From the NCBI GenBank assembly GCA_934454405.1, contig CAKSFN010000009.1:44520-108519 (forward strand): 64,000 nt of DNA. Direction: 5' to 3'. Shown piece by piece: positions 25,441 through 34,332 of the stretch (position 1 is its first letter; each line of letters begins with the position of its first letter). The position numbers and the translations under genes were made by a program. The DNA comes from an uncultured Eubacteriales bacterium. Its GTDB lineage: Bacteria; Bacillota; Clostridia; Oscillospirales; UBA644. The notes beneath the pieces are model-generated. The model was not told where the DNA came from and did not search any database. It saw nothing but the letters and a program-made list of their open reading frames with translations.

Positions 25441-27825
25441 TTATCCCTCCGGATCGGGAGACGGAGGTTCCGGTTCGTGCGAGGTCTCCGTCGGCGGTTC
25501 GGTTGGATTCTGCTCGGTGCTCGGCGGCTGCGTCGGTGCTTCGGGATCTTCATTCGGATCCGTTGTCGGTTCTGCCCCTCCGTGTCCCGTGCATATTCTT
25601 GAGGGCTGCGTTCCTTCTTTATAGAAAGTAAACGCCGTGCATCCCGCGCAATACGCGCCGGGGAGCATGCCCGTAACAGTGCAGTAAGACTCCCATACAA
25701 GACCTGCGGGCTGCTCGAACTTGCCCGAGGTTATGCCCTTCGCCTGATGGATTTTCGTCATCACCGCGCCCCATATCTCGGTCTGCATGGCTCGTCTTGA
25801 AGAAACGGGATGATTGTAATCGTATCCCCACCAGATACCCGCAAGATAATACGGCGTATATCCGATAAACCAGCGGTCGTTGTAGTAGGACGTCGTTCCG
25901 GTTTTGCCGGCGGTCTCAACTCCGTAAACCTTTGCTGATTTTCCGAAATATGTTTCCGCAACGACGTTTTGAAGCGTGTAAGTCATCAGATAAGCCGTCT
26001 GCTCGGAATAAACCGATTTTTTGGAAACGTCTTTTTGCAGAACGGTCTTGCCGCTGTACGATTCCACTCTCGTATAGGAGCGGGAATCCGTAAAGTTCCC
26101 TTTGTTCGCATAAACGGAGAACGCCCTTGTCATTTCAAGCACCGTGACGCCCTTGCTGAGCGCGCCGAGCGAGAGAGGCGCAAGACCGCTTTTATCGTTA
26201 TCCTGAAGCCCCGAAAGTTTAAGCGTGTCTTTCGCAAAATTCAAAACGGTGGAAAACGTGCCGTCGCTGTCCTGCTGAAGCTTCAAAACGCGTACCGCAG
26301 GAGGGTTGTATGAGTTCGTGAGCGCCTTGTAGATGCTCATATCTCCGTGATATCTGCCGTCCGCGTTTGCGGGCCAGTCCTTGCCGCCGTATTTCATAAC
26401 GGGCGAGTCTTCGATAATGGTTCCGAGCGTTACGAGGTTTTCTTCAAACGCTCTGCCGTAAACCGTAAGAGGCTTCAGAGCAGAACCCGGCTGACGCACC
26501 GCCTGCGTGGCTCGGTTGTAGCTGAGTTTGCCTGTTTTTTCGCCTCTGCCGCCGATAAGAGCGACAATATCTCCGTTCGTCGGGTTCATAATAACCATCG
26601 CAACTTCGGGATATTCGTATTCGTCTTTTTCTTTATTGTAGTACCGTTCGTTTCCGAGATTGTCGGGGTTTGAGATATAATCCTCGAGAATATCCTGAAC
26701 GTCGGTCTGGATAGTCGAAAAAATCTTCAAACCGCCGGTATAAATCTTACTGACGGCTTCGCTTCTCGAATAATTGTTCTTCGACATCAGATCCGAAACG
26801 ACTTCTTCAAAGATTGTATCCGTCGCGTAAGACCAGCTTTCTCTGTCCTTGTCGTCGGTTTTCAGCGATCTGTCACGCAGGACGAGCTTTGCGGTTTTGT
26901 ATTCGTTATATTCGCGCTCCGTTATCATATCCTGCTCGAACATATAATGAAGCGTCAGATTTCTTCTTTCAAGATTGTTTTCGGGCTTCGTGTACGGGTC
27001 GTAATAGCTCGGCGCGTTCGTAATGCTTATCAGCGACGCGGCTTCGACAACGGAAAGATCCGAGGCGTCCTTGCCGAAATAATACTGCGACGCGGTCTGA
27101 ACGCCGTATTGATTGTTTCCGAAATAAACCGTATTCAGATAAAATTCGAGAATTTGCTCTTTTGAATAATTGCGTTCAAGATACATCGCACGAAGCATTT
27201 CCTTGATCTTTCGCGTCGGGGAGTTCTCGTTGTCGCCCGTAACGTTCTTTATCAGCTGCTGCGTTATCGTCGAGCCTCCGTCAAGTCCCGCCGTGCTCGT
27301 ATGCGTCAGTTTCGCCGCGGAATATCCGATAACCGCTTTTGTCGTTCGTATAGGGTCAACGCCCATGTGCACATAAAAACGCTTGTCTTCTATTGCAACG
27401 ATCGCGTTCTTTATGTTTTTGCAGATCTCGTCCGAGCCGACCCATGTTCTGTGTTCGGATGAATACAGCTTTTGATATTCGACATATTCGCCGTTTTCAT
27501 CCAGCGCGTATATAACCGAGGACTGGTTTATATCCCTGTCCTCGAATTTTTCGAGAAGGCCCGGCTCCGTGTAGGCATATATAAAAGTGACGGCGATACC
27601 GAAAACAATGATGCCGACGACCGCACAGATAAGCCCCACGTGAGCGAAAAAACTCAGAAAGCCCAAAAGGATACGCACGGGAAGAGGCTTCTTCTTCGCA
27701 TATTTGTCGGGGTTTTTCTTGTACATCGGCATTCCGTATTTTTGCTCCATACGCGCGATGTCTTTTGAAGTCACGCGTTTTTTTCTTTTCGGTCTGCTCC
27801 TGTCTAATCTGTCTCTTTCGGACAT
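25441..27825 (-). CDS. Class A penicillin-binding protein (PBP1A type, bifunctional)
   Basis: A 794-residue bitopic protein: basic cytoplasmic head, membrane segment at about 50-85, GT51 transglycosylase with catalytic Glu146 in AIEDKRFYVH and GGSTITQQLIKN at 183-194, then a transpeptidase with SxxK (S448-ALK), SxN (S505-YN) and KTGT (641-644). It polymerises and cross-links peptidoglycan outside the membrane. The C-terminal 60 residues are Pro/Glu/Thr-rich, preceded by a Cys-containing segment (YCAGC) that could form a disulfide. A sigma-A promoter lies 48-76 bases upstream. Confidence 0.95.
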   Translation of the reverse strand: MSERDRLDRSRPKRKKRVTSKDIARMEQKYGMPMYKKNPDKYAKKKPLPVRILLGFLSFFAHVGLICAVVGIIVFGIAVTFIYAYTEPGLLEKFEDRDINQSSVIYALDENGEYVEYQKLYSSEHRTWVGSDEICKNIKNAIVAIEDKRFYVHMGVDPIRTTKAVIGYSAAKLTHTSTAGLDGGSTITQQLIKNVTGDNENSPTRKIKEMLRAMYLERNYSKEQILEFYLNTVYFGNNQYGVQTASQYYFGKDASDLSVVEAASLISITNAPSYYDPYTKPENNLERRNLTLHYMFEQDMITEREYNEYKTAKLVLRDRSLKTDDKDRESWSYATDTIFEEVVSDLMSKNNYSRSEAVSKIYTGGLKIFSTIQTDVQDILEDYISNPDNLGNERYYNKEKDEYEYPEVAMVIMNPTNGDIVALIGGRGEKTGKLSYNRATQAVRQPGSALKPLTVYGRAFEENLVTLGTIIEDSPVMKYGGKDWPANADGRYHGDMSIYKALTNSYNPPAVRVLKLQQDSDGTFSTVLNFAKDTLKLSGLQDNDKSGLAPLSLGALSKGVTVLEMTRAFSVYANKGNFTDSRSYTRVESYSGKTVLQKDVSKKSVYSEQTAYLMTYTLQNVVAETYFGKSAKVYGVETAGKTGTTSYYNDRWFIGYTPYYLAGIWWGYDYNHPVSSRRAMQTEIWGAVMTKIHQAKGITSGKFEQPAGLVWESYCTVTGMLPGAYCAGCTAFTFYKEGTQPSRICTGHGGAEPTTDPNEDPEAPTQPPSTEQNPTEPPTETSHEPEPPSPDPEG

Positions 27826-27872
27826 TTACATTCCTCCGTTATCAACGTGGTTGAATATTTCCGTTCTTTCCT

Positions 27873-27901
27873 ATTATATCACAGACTTCCGTTTTTTTCA
27901 A
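27873..27901 (-). promoter_or_regulatory. Sigma-A promoter of the class A PBP gene
   Basis: On the minus strand TTGAAA (27901-27896), 17 bases, TATAAT (27878-27873), followed by SD AACGGAGGA and the start codon. Confidence 0.7.
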
Positions 27902-28162
27902 GTATTATGTATAATAAATAATATGAATAATCCGTTACAAGCGCATTATGATTTGATTAAACACCGATCCGGTCGGACGTTTTTGCGCGACGATCCTGTA
28001 AAAAAGCCGTCAATACATTGTTTCGGACGCGTTTTGAGGCATTGAAATCCAAACAAATTGTAAAAAAATAAAATCAAAAGTGAGCAAATCGGAGCAAATC
28101 GAAGAAAAACGGCGAAAATAAGAGTATTGGCTCGGAGAATTAAATTAAATCGAGATCGGGTA
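27902..28162. other. Gene-poor interval between PBP and rplM
   Basis: The gap between the PBP start and rplM is 436 bases including promoters. This AT-rich stretch holds only a 40-codon open frame (27923-28045) with no RBS and a short direct repeat (GAGCAAATCG twice near 28082-28100). I see no RNA gene. Confidence 0.5.
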
Positions 28163-28191
28163 TTGACAAGGCGAGGGTTTTGTGGTAGAAT
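28163..28191 (+). promoter_or_regulatory. Sigma-A promoter of rplM-rpsI
   Basis: TTGACA at 28163-28168, 17 bases, TAGAAT at 28186-28191. A leader of about 64 bases follows before rplM. It is in the position of the L13 autoregulatory leader of Bacillota, but I cannot confirm its fold. Confidence 0.7.
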
Positions 28192-28261
28192 ATTTGAGCG
28201 TGGTGAAGATCCGCGTTAATATGTTGTGTTTTTTAATTTATCTTATACGGAGGAAACTCAA

Positions 28262-28693
28262 ATGGCTACATTTATGGCTAACGCGTCCAACATCGAGCGC
28301 AAGTGGTATGTTATCGACGCCGCGAACAAGCCGATGGGCAGAACCGCAACCGTTGCGGCAACCCTTCTCAGAGGCAAGCACAAGGCGACGTATACGCCGC
28401 ACGCCGATTGCGGAGATTTTGTTATCGTTATCAACGCCGACAAGGCGGTTCTGACCGGTAACAAGCTTGAAAAGAAATATTACAGACATCACACGGGTTG
28501 GGTGGGACACCTCAAAGAGGTTAAATACTCCACTCTTATGAGCAAAAACCCCGAGTTCGCATACGAGCTTGCCGTTAAGGGTATGCTTCCGAACAATGTT
28601 CTCGGAAGAAACGCTCTCAGAAGACTTCGCATCTACAAGGGCGATGCTCATCCGCACACCGCTCAGCAGCCTGAAGTTTGGAACATCGACTAA
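28262..28693 (+). CDS. rplM: 50S ribosomal protein L13
   Basis: A 143-residue protein with the L13 signatures WYVIDAANKPMGR, GDFVIVINADK, YYRHHTGWVGHLKE and VKGMLPNNVLGR. It binds 23S rRNA early in 50S assembly. ATG 28262 follows GGAGGAAA at suitable spacing; an earlier in-frame start would fall in the leader. It is followed by rpsI after 14 bases, the standard pair. Confidence 0.97.
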   Translation: MATFMANASNIERKWYVIDAANKPMGRTATVAATLLRGKHKATYTPHADCGDFVIVINADKAVLTGNKLEKKYYRHHTGWVGHLKEVKYSTLMSKNPEFAYELAVKGMLPNNVLGRNALRRLRIYKGDAHPHTAQQPEVWNID

Positions 28694-28707
28694 GGAGGAA
28701 CGGAAGA

Positions 28708-29109
28708 ATGTACGAATCTAAAAAGCCCTATTTTTACGGAACAGGCAGAAGAAAGAAGTCCGTTGCTCGCGTAAGAGTTTACGAGGGAACCGGCAAAATA
28801 ACCATTAACGGCAGAGATATCGACGATTATTTCGGCCTTGAAACTCTTAAACTCATCGTTCGTCAGCCGATGATGCTCACCGATACTCTCGGCAAGTACG
28901 ACATCGTTGCCACCGTTGTCGGCGGCGGCGTTTCCGGCCAGGCGGGCGCGATAAGACACGGTCTTTCCAGAGCCCTTATCAAGCTTGACGCCGATATGCG
29001 TCCGACCTTGAAGAAGGCTGGACTTCTTACAAGAGACCCGAGAATGAAGGAAAGAAAGAAGTACGGACTCAAAGCCGCAAGAAAAGCTCCGCAGTTCTCA
29101 AAGAGATAA
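28708..29109 (+). CDS. rpsI: 30S ribosomal protein S9
   Basis: A 133-residue protein with YFYGTGRRKKSVARVRVY near the start, GGGVSGQAGAIRHGLSRAL in the middle and the conserved C-terminal tail ending PQFSKR, whose last Arg reaches the P-site tRNA. SD AAGGAGG precedes ATG 28708. Confidence 0.97.
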   Translation: MYESKKPYFYGTGRRKKSVARVRVYEGTGKITINGRDIDDYFGLETLKLIVRQPMMLTDTLGKYDIVATVVGGGVSGQAGAIRHGLSRALIKLDADMRPTLKKAGLLTRDPRMKERKKYGLKAARKAPQFSKR

Positions 29110-29198
29110 GTTTACGGTGTTTTGTCCGAAAATTCTTTCGGAAAAGCTGCTTTCATATATTTGCGTATGTGTGATAAATCACGGAAGGAGTTTGAATT

Positions 29199-29390
29199 AT
29201 GGCGCTTAAAGATGATTGGAAAGAAACCGGCAAAGATCTCGGCCATGCTTTCAAAAACCTCGGCAAAACCATCATTCGTTCCGCTTCAAAGGGCATAGAT
29301 GCCGCCGAAAAGTGGGCTGCGGAGGATGATAAAGAACATACCGAAGAAAAGAAAGAGTCGAATACTGACGAGACCGGGAACAACGGTTGA
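29199..29390 (+). CDS. Small acidic/amphipathic protein, unknown
   Basis: A 63-residue protein with an amphipathic helix (WKETGKDLGHAFKNLGKTI) and a Glu/Lys/Asp-rich tail. GGAAGGAG precedes its ATG, and a strong terminator follows 19 bases after the stop, so it is a real, separately ended gene. The helix pattern would suit membrane or partner binding. No family name can be given with confidence. Confidence 0.7.
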   Translation: MALKDDWKETGKDLGHAFKNLGKTIIRSASKGIDAAEKWAAEDDKEHTEEKKESNTDETGNNG

Positions 29391-29408
29391 GTGAAAAAAC
29401 AGAAAAAT

Positions 29409-29444
29409 TCCCCGAAAACCGAGGTTTTCGGGGATATTTTTTTG
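29409..29444. terminator. Bidirectional terminator
   Basis: A perfect 12-bp stem (TCCCCGAAAACC at 29409-29420, GGTTTTCGGGGA at 29423-29434) with a 2-base spacer, followed by TATTTTTTT. It lies between convergent genes. Confidence 0.85.
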
Positions 29445-29488
29445 CTGCGCTCCGTGTTCGGAAAGCGCTTTTATTTTTGCGGAGACTT

Positions 29489-30772
29489 TTATCTTATCTT
29501 TCTTCCTTCAAGATAGAATCTTTTGTCCTGCGCGTGCCCCATTGAAAATGTTTTTCGGGGAAGGGCGCCGTCGAGAACAACTGTTCTGAAAAGCTCGTCT
29601 TTTGTCATCGTCGGAACCAAAAATCCGATATTTTCGGGGTTTTTGCAGAGCCTTTCAACTTCTTCGTCGCCGTGAATATAATCAATCGTTCCTGCTTCTT
29701 TTTTCAGATAATCGTCAAGAAAAGCCTGAAGTGAACCGACCGCAAGGTTCGATTTTTCGTCCGTGACGGAAACGTACTGTTTGTTACCGTTTGAAAGCAT
29801 TACGAAAACTTGTCTGCCCTCAATGTCTTTCGGCGGCTGCGGCGTTATTGATATATCATTGAAAAAGCCTGCCAGAGCAACGGTTATTTTCGTTGCGTCC
29901 GCTCCGAAAACAACTCTGTGAATGGGCTCGAATTTGAGCGATTCGTCGTGCAGATTCACAACCTCGACAAGCGCGTAGCGCGCGGGGTGGCTTTCCGCTT
30001 CCTCGGGCGTGAGATTGCTTTTTATTTCGTTCCAGCACGTTTTTGCCGTTGCGAGCGAATGATTTCCGTCGCCGACGGCGAATACGAGCGGCTTTCTGCT
30101 TTTGAAACCGTATTTTTTATTGAAAACGGATTTGCTTCCGAGCCTGTCAAGCGCTTTCATCGCGTTTTGCGCGGCGTCGGTTCGAACTATCCGACCTTTG
30201 ACGTGACCGCTCCGATGCATCAGGTCAAAATCATAAAGAAGCGCAAAGTCGGCGCTTTTTGCCGCGAGCGGTTCGATAACTGTTTTTTCGGGATCGTCGA
30301 TGAGCAGCATAACGTGAGGAAATTCCAGCGGCGCGTTTTTTCGTATTTCCACTCTCGGCGGGATACGTTCAAGAACGGTTCCTTCCGTCGCCCGAACAAG
30401 CGTTTTCGCGCCTTTTTCAAAAGAATAATCTTCAAGATCCAGCTTTCCGATAAGTCCTTTTCTTACCGCCCCGTTTGAAAGGGTTCTTTCAAGGTAAATA
30501 AAGCTGTTGACAACGGTTTTGAATTTTCCCGTTTCAAGGTTTTCTTTCATTGTCGCGTTTACGGCTTCCGTTCTTTTTTCCTTTCCTCTTTTCGAAAGAT
30601 ATATCTCCGGCAGCGTCATGGAAAGTGTCGAGGGCGCGCTTCCGACAAGTTTTTTCGTTCTTTTCCAGTAGTTTTCATCTGATGTGTACTGGTCGCAGGC
30701 GACGACCGCCCATTTCATATATTCAAGACCGTCTGCGGGCAAAAGTATATCCGCGGGTGTAAATGTTTTCAT
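29489..30772 (-). CDS. DUF1015 family protein
   Basis: A 427-residue protein of normal DUF1015 length. FAVGDGNHSLATAKTCW is the family's signature; PADGLEYMKWAVVACDQY near the N-terminus also fits. DUF1015 proteins often neighbour serine/phosphoglycerate dehydrogenases and have an unproven role; the DGNH motif resembles that of ParB/Srx-like nucleotide-binding folds. It is transcribed alone here, from its own promoter, with SD GGAGG before the ATG. Confidence 0.85.
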   Translation of the reverse strand: MKTFTPADILLPADGLEYMKWAVVACDQYTSDENYWKRTKKLVGSAPSTLSMTLPEIYLSKRGKEKRTEAVNATMKENLETGKFKTVVNSFIYLERTLSNGAVRKGLIGKLDLEDYSFEKGAKTLVRATEGTVLERIPPRVEIRKNAPLEFPHVMLLIDDPEKTVIEPLAAKSADFALLYDFDLMHRSGHVKGRIVRTDAAQNAMKALDRLGSKSVFNKKYGFKSRKPLVFAVGDGNHSLATAKTCWNEIKSNLTPEEAESHPARYALVEVVNLHDESLKFEPIHRVVFGADATKITVALAGFFNDISITPQPPKDIEGRQVFVMLSNGNKQYVSVTDEKSNLAVGSLQAFLDDYLKKEAGTIDYIHGDEEVERLCKNPENIGFLVPTMTKDELFRTVVLDGALPRKTFSMGHAQDKRFYLEGRKIR

Positions 30773-30825
30773 CTGTCAGATACCTCCGTTTTTTCATCTT
30801 CCGAAATGCGTTGCCGCTTTTAATC

Positions 30826-30854
30826 ATTTTAGCATATTGCAACGCGCTTTTCAA
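30826..30854 (-). promoter_or_regulatory. Sigma-A promoter of the DUF1015 gene
   Basis: On the minus strand TTGAAA (30854-30849), 17 bases, TAAAAT (30831-30826), about 55 bases before the start codon. Confidence 0.65.
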
Positions 30855-30982
30855 GACGTATGAGAAAAAAAATTGCGAAAAAACCGCTTTTCAAGGTCGT
30901 TCGGAGACCGCTGCCGCCGTTAATCCGCATCGCCGCGTTCGTATTATATCTTCACTTCCGGAAGTTTAATACATTTTCGGGC

Positions 30983-31011
30983 TTGCAATTTATATATATT
31001 TATGGTATAAT
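30983..31011 (+). promoter_or_regulatory. Promoter of mtnN
   Basis: TTGCAA at 30983-30988, 17 bases, TATAAT at 31006-31011, 29 bases before the start codon. Confidence 0.65.
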
Positions 31012-31039
31012 AGCAAAAGCATTTATGGGGGAAACGGAA

Positions 31040-31738
31040 ATGAGAATTGCAATTATAAGCGCAATGAGTTCTGAAATCGAAGCTGTTATAGATATTCTTG
31101 ATAAAACCGAAAAGAAAAAGATCGGCGGCTCGGATATATATTCGGGCAAATATAAGGAAAATGAAATTATCTGCGCTGTCAGCTACGAGGGCAAGGTCAA
31201 CGCCGCGGTGTGCGCGCAATCGGTCATTCTTCTTTATAAACCGGACGCGGTTATCAACCTCGGCGTCGGCGGCGGCATAGACCCGTCTCTGAAGCCGGGC
31301 GACGTCGTTGTTGCGACATCCGTCGTTCAGCATGACTTCAATTGCGAAAAACGCGGTTACGCAAAAGGGCAGGTGTGCAACTTTGAAACTCCGTTGATGA
31401 AATGCGACGACGGGATCCGCGAAAAGCTTTTCGACTGCGCAAAAGAAATCGACGGGATAACCGTTACGCAGGGTATAGTGGCAACAGGCGATCAGTTCGT
31501 CAGCTCAACCGCGACGGCGCGGCGAATCCGCAAAGAATTCGGCGCTTCCGTCGTTGAAATGGAAAGCGCCGCGATAGGGCAGACGTGTCTGCTCAACGGT
31601 ATTCCTTTCGGCGTCGTTCGAGCCGTTTCGGACAACGGGGACGACTCCGCCTTCGGCAGCTTCGGCGATTTTCTTGAATTTGCCGTTGCAAATTCTGTTA
31701 AGCTGATAAAACGGTTTCTTGAAAAAGGAGGCGTTTGA
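31040..31738 (+). CDS. mtnN: 5'-methylthioadenosine/S-adenosylhomocysteine nucleosidase
   Basis: A 232-residue MTAN: IISAMSSEIEAV holds the catalytic Glu near residue 11, VVEMESAAIGQ the ribose-binding Met-Glu near 172, and RAVSDN the purine-binding Asp near 196. It cleaves adenine from MTA and SAH, clearing methyltransferase products and feeding the methionine and AI-2 routes. GGGGGA precedes ATG 31040; readings starting further upstream pass through the promoter. It ends one base before the flippase gene. Confidence 0.94.
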   Translation: MRIAIISAMSSEIEAVIDILDKTEKKKIGGSDIYSGKYKENEIICAVSYEGKVNAAVCAQSVILLYKPDAVINLGVGGGIDPSLKPGDVVVATSVVQHDFNCEKRGYAKGQVCNFETPLMKCDDGIREKLFDCAKEIDGITVTQGIVATGDQFVSSTATARRIRKEFGASVVEMESAAIGQTCLLNGIPFGVVRAVSDNGDDSAFGSFGDFLEFAVANSVKLIKRFLEKGGV

Positions 31739-31739
31739 T

Positions 31740-33314
31740 ATGGAAAAACCGGCAAAAAGAGAGGGCTTTCTTTTAGGTGCTCTGATGCTCTCCTTCTCGG
31801 GCTTGCTCGTCAAGATCTCGGGACTTGTCTTTCGCGTCGGAATAACCGGGCTTGTAGACCAGAACGACGCCGCGATGAGCCATTTCAGCGCGGCATATTC
31901 CGTTTATACCTTTCTGCTGTCTCTTGCGACTTCGGGCATCCCGATCGCCATTTCCGCAATGGTCTCAAAATCGCTTGCGCTCGGCAAATACAAGGATGTA
32001 AAACAGCTTATCAAATATGTAACGGTCATTTTTGTCGCGTTCGGCGGCGCCGTTACGGCTCTCGGTATGATTTTCGCGGGGCCGATAGCGAGATTTATAA
32101 ACAACGACGATTCTTATTATTGTATGCTTTTGATAATGCCGTCGGTATTCTTCATCAGCGTCGTTTCCGTTTACAGAGGCTTTTTTCAGGGCTATAATAA
32201 TATGAAGCCCACCTCGGTGTCGAATTTTGTCGACGCGATGATAAAGCTCATCGCGGGCGTCGGTATCGCGGCATACCTGCAGAAAAACGGTTATCAACCT
32301 CACATAATAGTCGCGGGCGCCATCGCGGGCGTTTCTCTCGGCGCGCTCGGCTCGTGTCTTTATATGTTTCTGCGTTATGTTTTCAGAAACAAGGATTACA
32401 GGATAACCGTCGCGCAGTTTATGGCTGACGAAGGCACTCCCCCGAAAAGCCTGATGAAAGAGTTTATGATGATAGCTCTTCCCGTCGCGCTTTCGTCGAT
32501 AACCGTTCAGCTGATGGGGCTTATTGACACGACCGTTATTATCAACCGACTGAAAAGCTTTATGGACGAGGAACTCGCTCAGGCGGCATACGGCGCGTAT
32601 TCGACCAAGGCAACCGCGATATTCAATCTTCCTTCTTTCTTCATAATAACGATAGGCGTCAGCCTTGTACCGTCCATTTCCGCGGCGTTTGCAAAGAAGG
32701 ATTCCGTCCTTGTGAAAAGAACCGGCAACCTCGCCTTGAAATATTCGTCGATAATCGCTTTCGCGTGCGCGCTCGGTTTAAGCGCCGTTTCGCAGCCGAC
32801 AATGCAGCTCATCTTTTCGGGATCCACTCCGCTTGCGGGCGAGCTGCTTGCCATCCTTTCGCTGTCGCTTGTCGCCGTCGGCTTCACAAACGTCACCACT
32901 TATATGCTGCAGGCGATAGGCAAGGCGTACCAGACAGTTGTTTCGACCGTCATCGGTGTTATACTTAAAAGCATATTGACTTTTCTTCTCCTCGAACCTC
33001 TCGGTATTTACGGCGCTCCGGTCGCCACGAACATCGCATATCCGGTTATGTTTATAATCAACCTGATCTATATTAAGAGGTATCTCGGCTTTGTTCCGAA
33101 TTTTATTGATATCCTGCTCAAACCGTTTATCGCGGGAATTGCCTGCTGGGGAGCTGCATGGGGCGCGCTGAAACTGTTTGATATGTGGGGAATATCCCAA
33201 AAAATCGCGCTTTTTCCTGCGATTGCGGCGGGTGCGATTGTGTATGTTGCACTATTATTTATTTTAAAATTGGTCACAATCAACGAAATCAAGCAAGTTA
33301 TGAAGAAAAAATAG
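31740..33314 (+). CDS. MOP-superfamily lipid/oligosaccharide flippase (YabM/SpoVB/MurJ-like)
   Basis: A 524-residue protein with about 14 membrane segments and the N-terminal pattern GALMLSFSGLLVKISGLVFRV of MurJ/SpoVB-type exporters; FYRGFFQG-like and NLPSFFIITIGVSLVPSISAAFA segments match the family. It could flip lipid II (MurJ/YtgP), act in cortex synthesis (SpoVB), or be the YabM paralogue. Order here (flippase, HU, rqcP, yabP, yabQ, divIC, yabR) matches the B. subtilis yabM region, so a YabM/SpoVB assignment is favoured. AGGAGG precedes ATG 31740. Confidence 0.85.
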   Translation: MEKPAKREGFLLGALMLSFSGLLVKISGLVFRVGITGLVDQNDAAMSHFSAAYSVYTFLLSLATSGIPIAISAMVSKSLALGKYKDVKQLIKYVTVIFVAFGGAVTALGMIFAGPIARFINNDDSYYCMLLIMPSVFFISVVSVYRGFFQGYNNMKPTSVSNFVDAMIKLIAGVGIAAYLQKNGYQPHIIVAGAIAGVSLGALGSCLYMFLRYVFRNKDYRITVAQFMADEGTPPKSLMKEFMMIALPVALSSITVQLMGLIDTTVIINRLKSFMDEELAQAAYGAYSTKATAIFNLPSFFIITIGVSLVPSISAAFAKKDSVLVKRTGNLALKYSSIIAFACALGLSAVSQPTMQLIFSGSTPLAGELLAILSLSLVAVGFTNVTTYMLQAIGKAYQTVVSTVIGVILKSILTFLLLEPLGIYGAPVATNIAYPVMFIINLIYIKRYLGFVPNFIDILLKPFIAGIACWGAAWGALKLFDMWGISQKIALFPAIAAGAIVYVALLFILKLVTINEIKQVMKKK

Positions 33315-33322
33315 AAAAAGCC

Positions 33323-33351
33323 TTGAAAAATGCGGAGATTTAGTGTAAAAT
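33323..33351 (+). promoter_or_regulatory. Sigma-A promoter of the HU gene
   Basis: TTGAAA at 33323-33328, 17 bases, TAAAAT at 33346-33351, about 60 bases before the HU start; SD AAAGGAG at 33399-33405. Confidence 0.65.
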
Positions 33352-33413
33352 ATTAAGCATAAAGGGAATTTTTGAAACAAAAAATTTTTAATATATCAAA
33401 GGAGATTTTTGTT

Positions 33414-33689
33414 ATGAACAAGAATGGATTGATCGCTGCCGTTGCCGAAAAGTGCGGTATCGCAAAGAAAGAAGCTGCCGAGGTCGTTGAAGCTACCCTC
33501 GACATCATCACCGAGTCTCTTAAAAAGGGCGAAAAGGTTCAGATAGTGGGCTTCGGATGCTTCGAAGTTCGTGAAAGAGCCGAGAGAGAGGGAAGAAATC
33601 CCCAGAATCCCGAAACGACCATCAAGATCCCCGCTTGCAAGGTTCCCGTTTTCAAGGCAGGCAAGGTTCTTAAAGACAGCGTAAAGTAA
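33414..33689 (+). CDS. hup: HU family DNA-binding protein
   Basis: A 91-residue HU: MNKNGLIAAVAEKCGIAKKEA helical N-terminus, then VGFGCFEVRERAEREGRNPQNPET, the beta arm with the intercalating Pro, and IPACKVPVFKAGK at the end. It compacts and bends DNA as a dimer. It has its own promoter and terminator. Confidence 0.96.
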   Translation: MNKNGLIAAVAEKCGIAKKEAAEVVEATLDIITESLKKGEKVQIVGFGCFEVRERAEREGRNPQNPETTIKIPACKVPVFKAGKVLKDSVK

Positions 33690-33710
33690 TCAATTATTAA
33701 CGTATGATAA

Positions 33711-33756
33711 TTCCTATGCACCCACCGCATTGGGTGCATAGGAAACTGTCTTTTTT
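33711..33756 (+). terminator. Terminator after the HU gene
   Basis: A perfect 14-bp stem (TTCCTATGCACCCA at 33711-33724, TGGGTGCATAGGAA at 33731-33744) with a 6-base loop, then ACTGTCTTTTTT. It ends 10 bases before rqcP. Confidence 0.88.
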
Positions 33757-33766
33757 CGGTATACCT

Positions 33767-34021
33767 ATGAGATTGGATAAATTTTTGAAGGTCTCGCGCC
33801 TTATAAAGCGGCGCACCGTCGCCAAGGAGGCTTCCGACGGCGCGCGCGTCAAGGTCAACGGCAAGACCGCGAAACCCTCGTGCGACGTCAAGGAGGGAGA
33901 CCTGATAGAAATAACCTTCGGCAACAGAACCGTCGGCGTCGAGGTCGTTTCCGTGGCGGAACACGCTTTGAAGTCCGACGCCGCATCTATGTATCGCGTT
34001 GTCAAAGAAAATAACGAATAA
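33767..34021 (+). CDS. rqcP: S4-domain RNA-binding protein RqcP (YabO/HslR family)
   Basis: An 84-residue S4 domain: MRLDKFLKVSRLIKRRTVAKEA with the Arg/Lys-rich RNA-binding helix, and GARVKVNGKTAKPSCDVKEGD. RqcP stabilises P-site tRNA during alanine tailing by RqcH on 50S subunits; rqcH lies at 18.4-20.1 kb. The ATG at 33767 has no strong SD between it and the preceding terminator, so translation initiation may be weak. It heads the yabOPQ-divIC-yabR block. Confidence 0.88.
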   Translation: MRLDKFLKVSRLIKRRTVAKEASDGARVKVNGKTAKPSCDVKEGDLIEITFGNRTVGVEVVSVAEHALKSDAASMYRVVKENNE

Positions 34022-34062
34022 TATTTCCGTCCGCGTCATACTCTTTATCGAGGTGAATGCGT

Positions 34063-34332
34063 ATGACGGAAGAACATATTGCAAGCTCCGTTGTTCTTGA
34101 AAACAGGGAAAAACTGACGGTAAGCGGCGTTACCGAAATAACGGCGTTTAATGAGGACAGGATAGAGCTTGACACCTGTCTGGGTCATCTTTGCGTCAGG
34201 GGCAAAGGAATGACCGTTACCGACCTTTCTTCCGAGACGGGAGAGGTCAGCGCGACCGGCTCTTTTTTGAGCGTCGTTTATACGGGCAGGGCGAAAGGCA
34301 AAAAATCTTTTCGCGAAAAGGTCTTCGGCTGA
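34063..34332 (+). CDS. yabP: Sporulation protein YabP
   Basis: An 89-residue protein with the YabP/YqfC fold: SSVVLENREKLTVSGVTEI, FNEDRIELDTCLGHLCVRGKGM and LSSETGEVSATGSFLSVVY. YabP is needed for B. subtilis sporulation; its mechanism is not known. ATG 34063 is seven bases after GAGGTG; the ATG at 34057 is too close. It overlaps yabQ (TGATG). Confidence 0.9.
   Translation: MTEEHIASSVVLENREKLTVSGVTEITAFNEDRIELDTCLGHLCVRGKGMTVTDLSSETGEVSATGSFLSVVYTGRAKGKKSFREKVFG

Noticed and set aside
27923..28045. 40-codon ORF between PBP1A and rplM
   Set aside because: No Shine-Dalgarno, no motif, and the region is AT-rich intergenic DNA.
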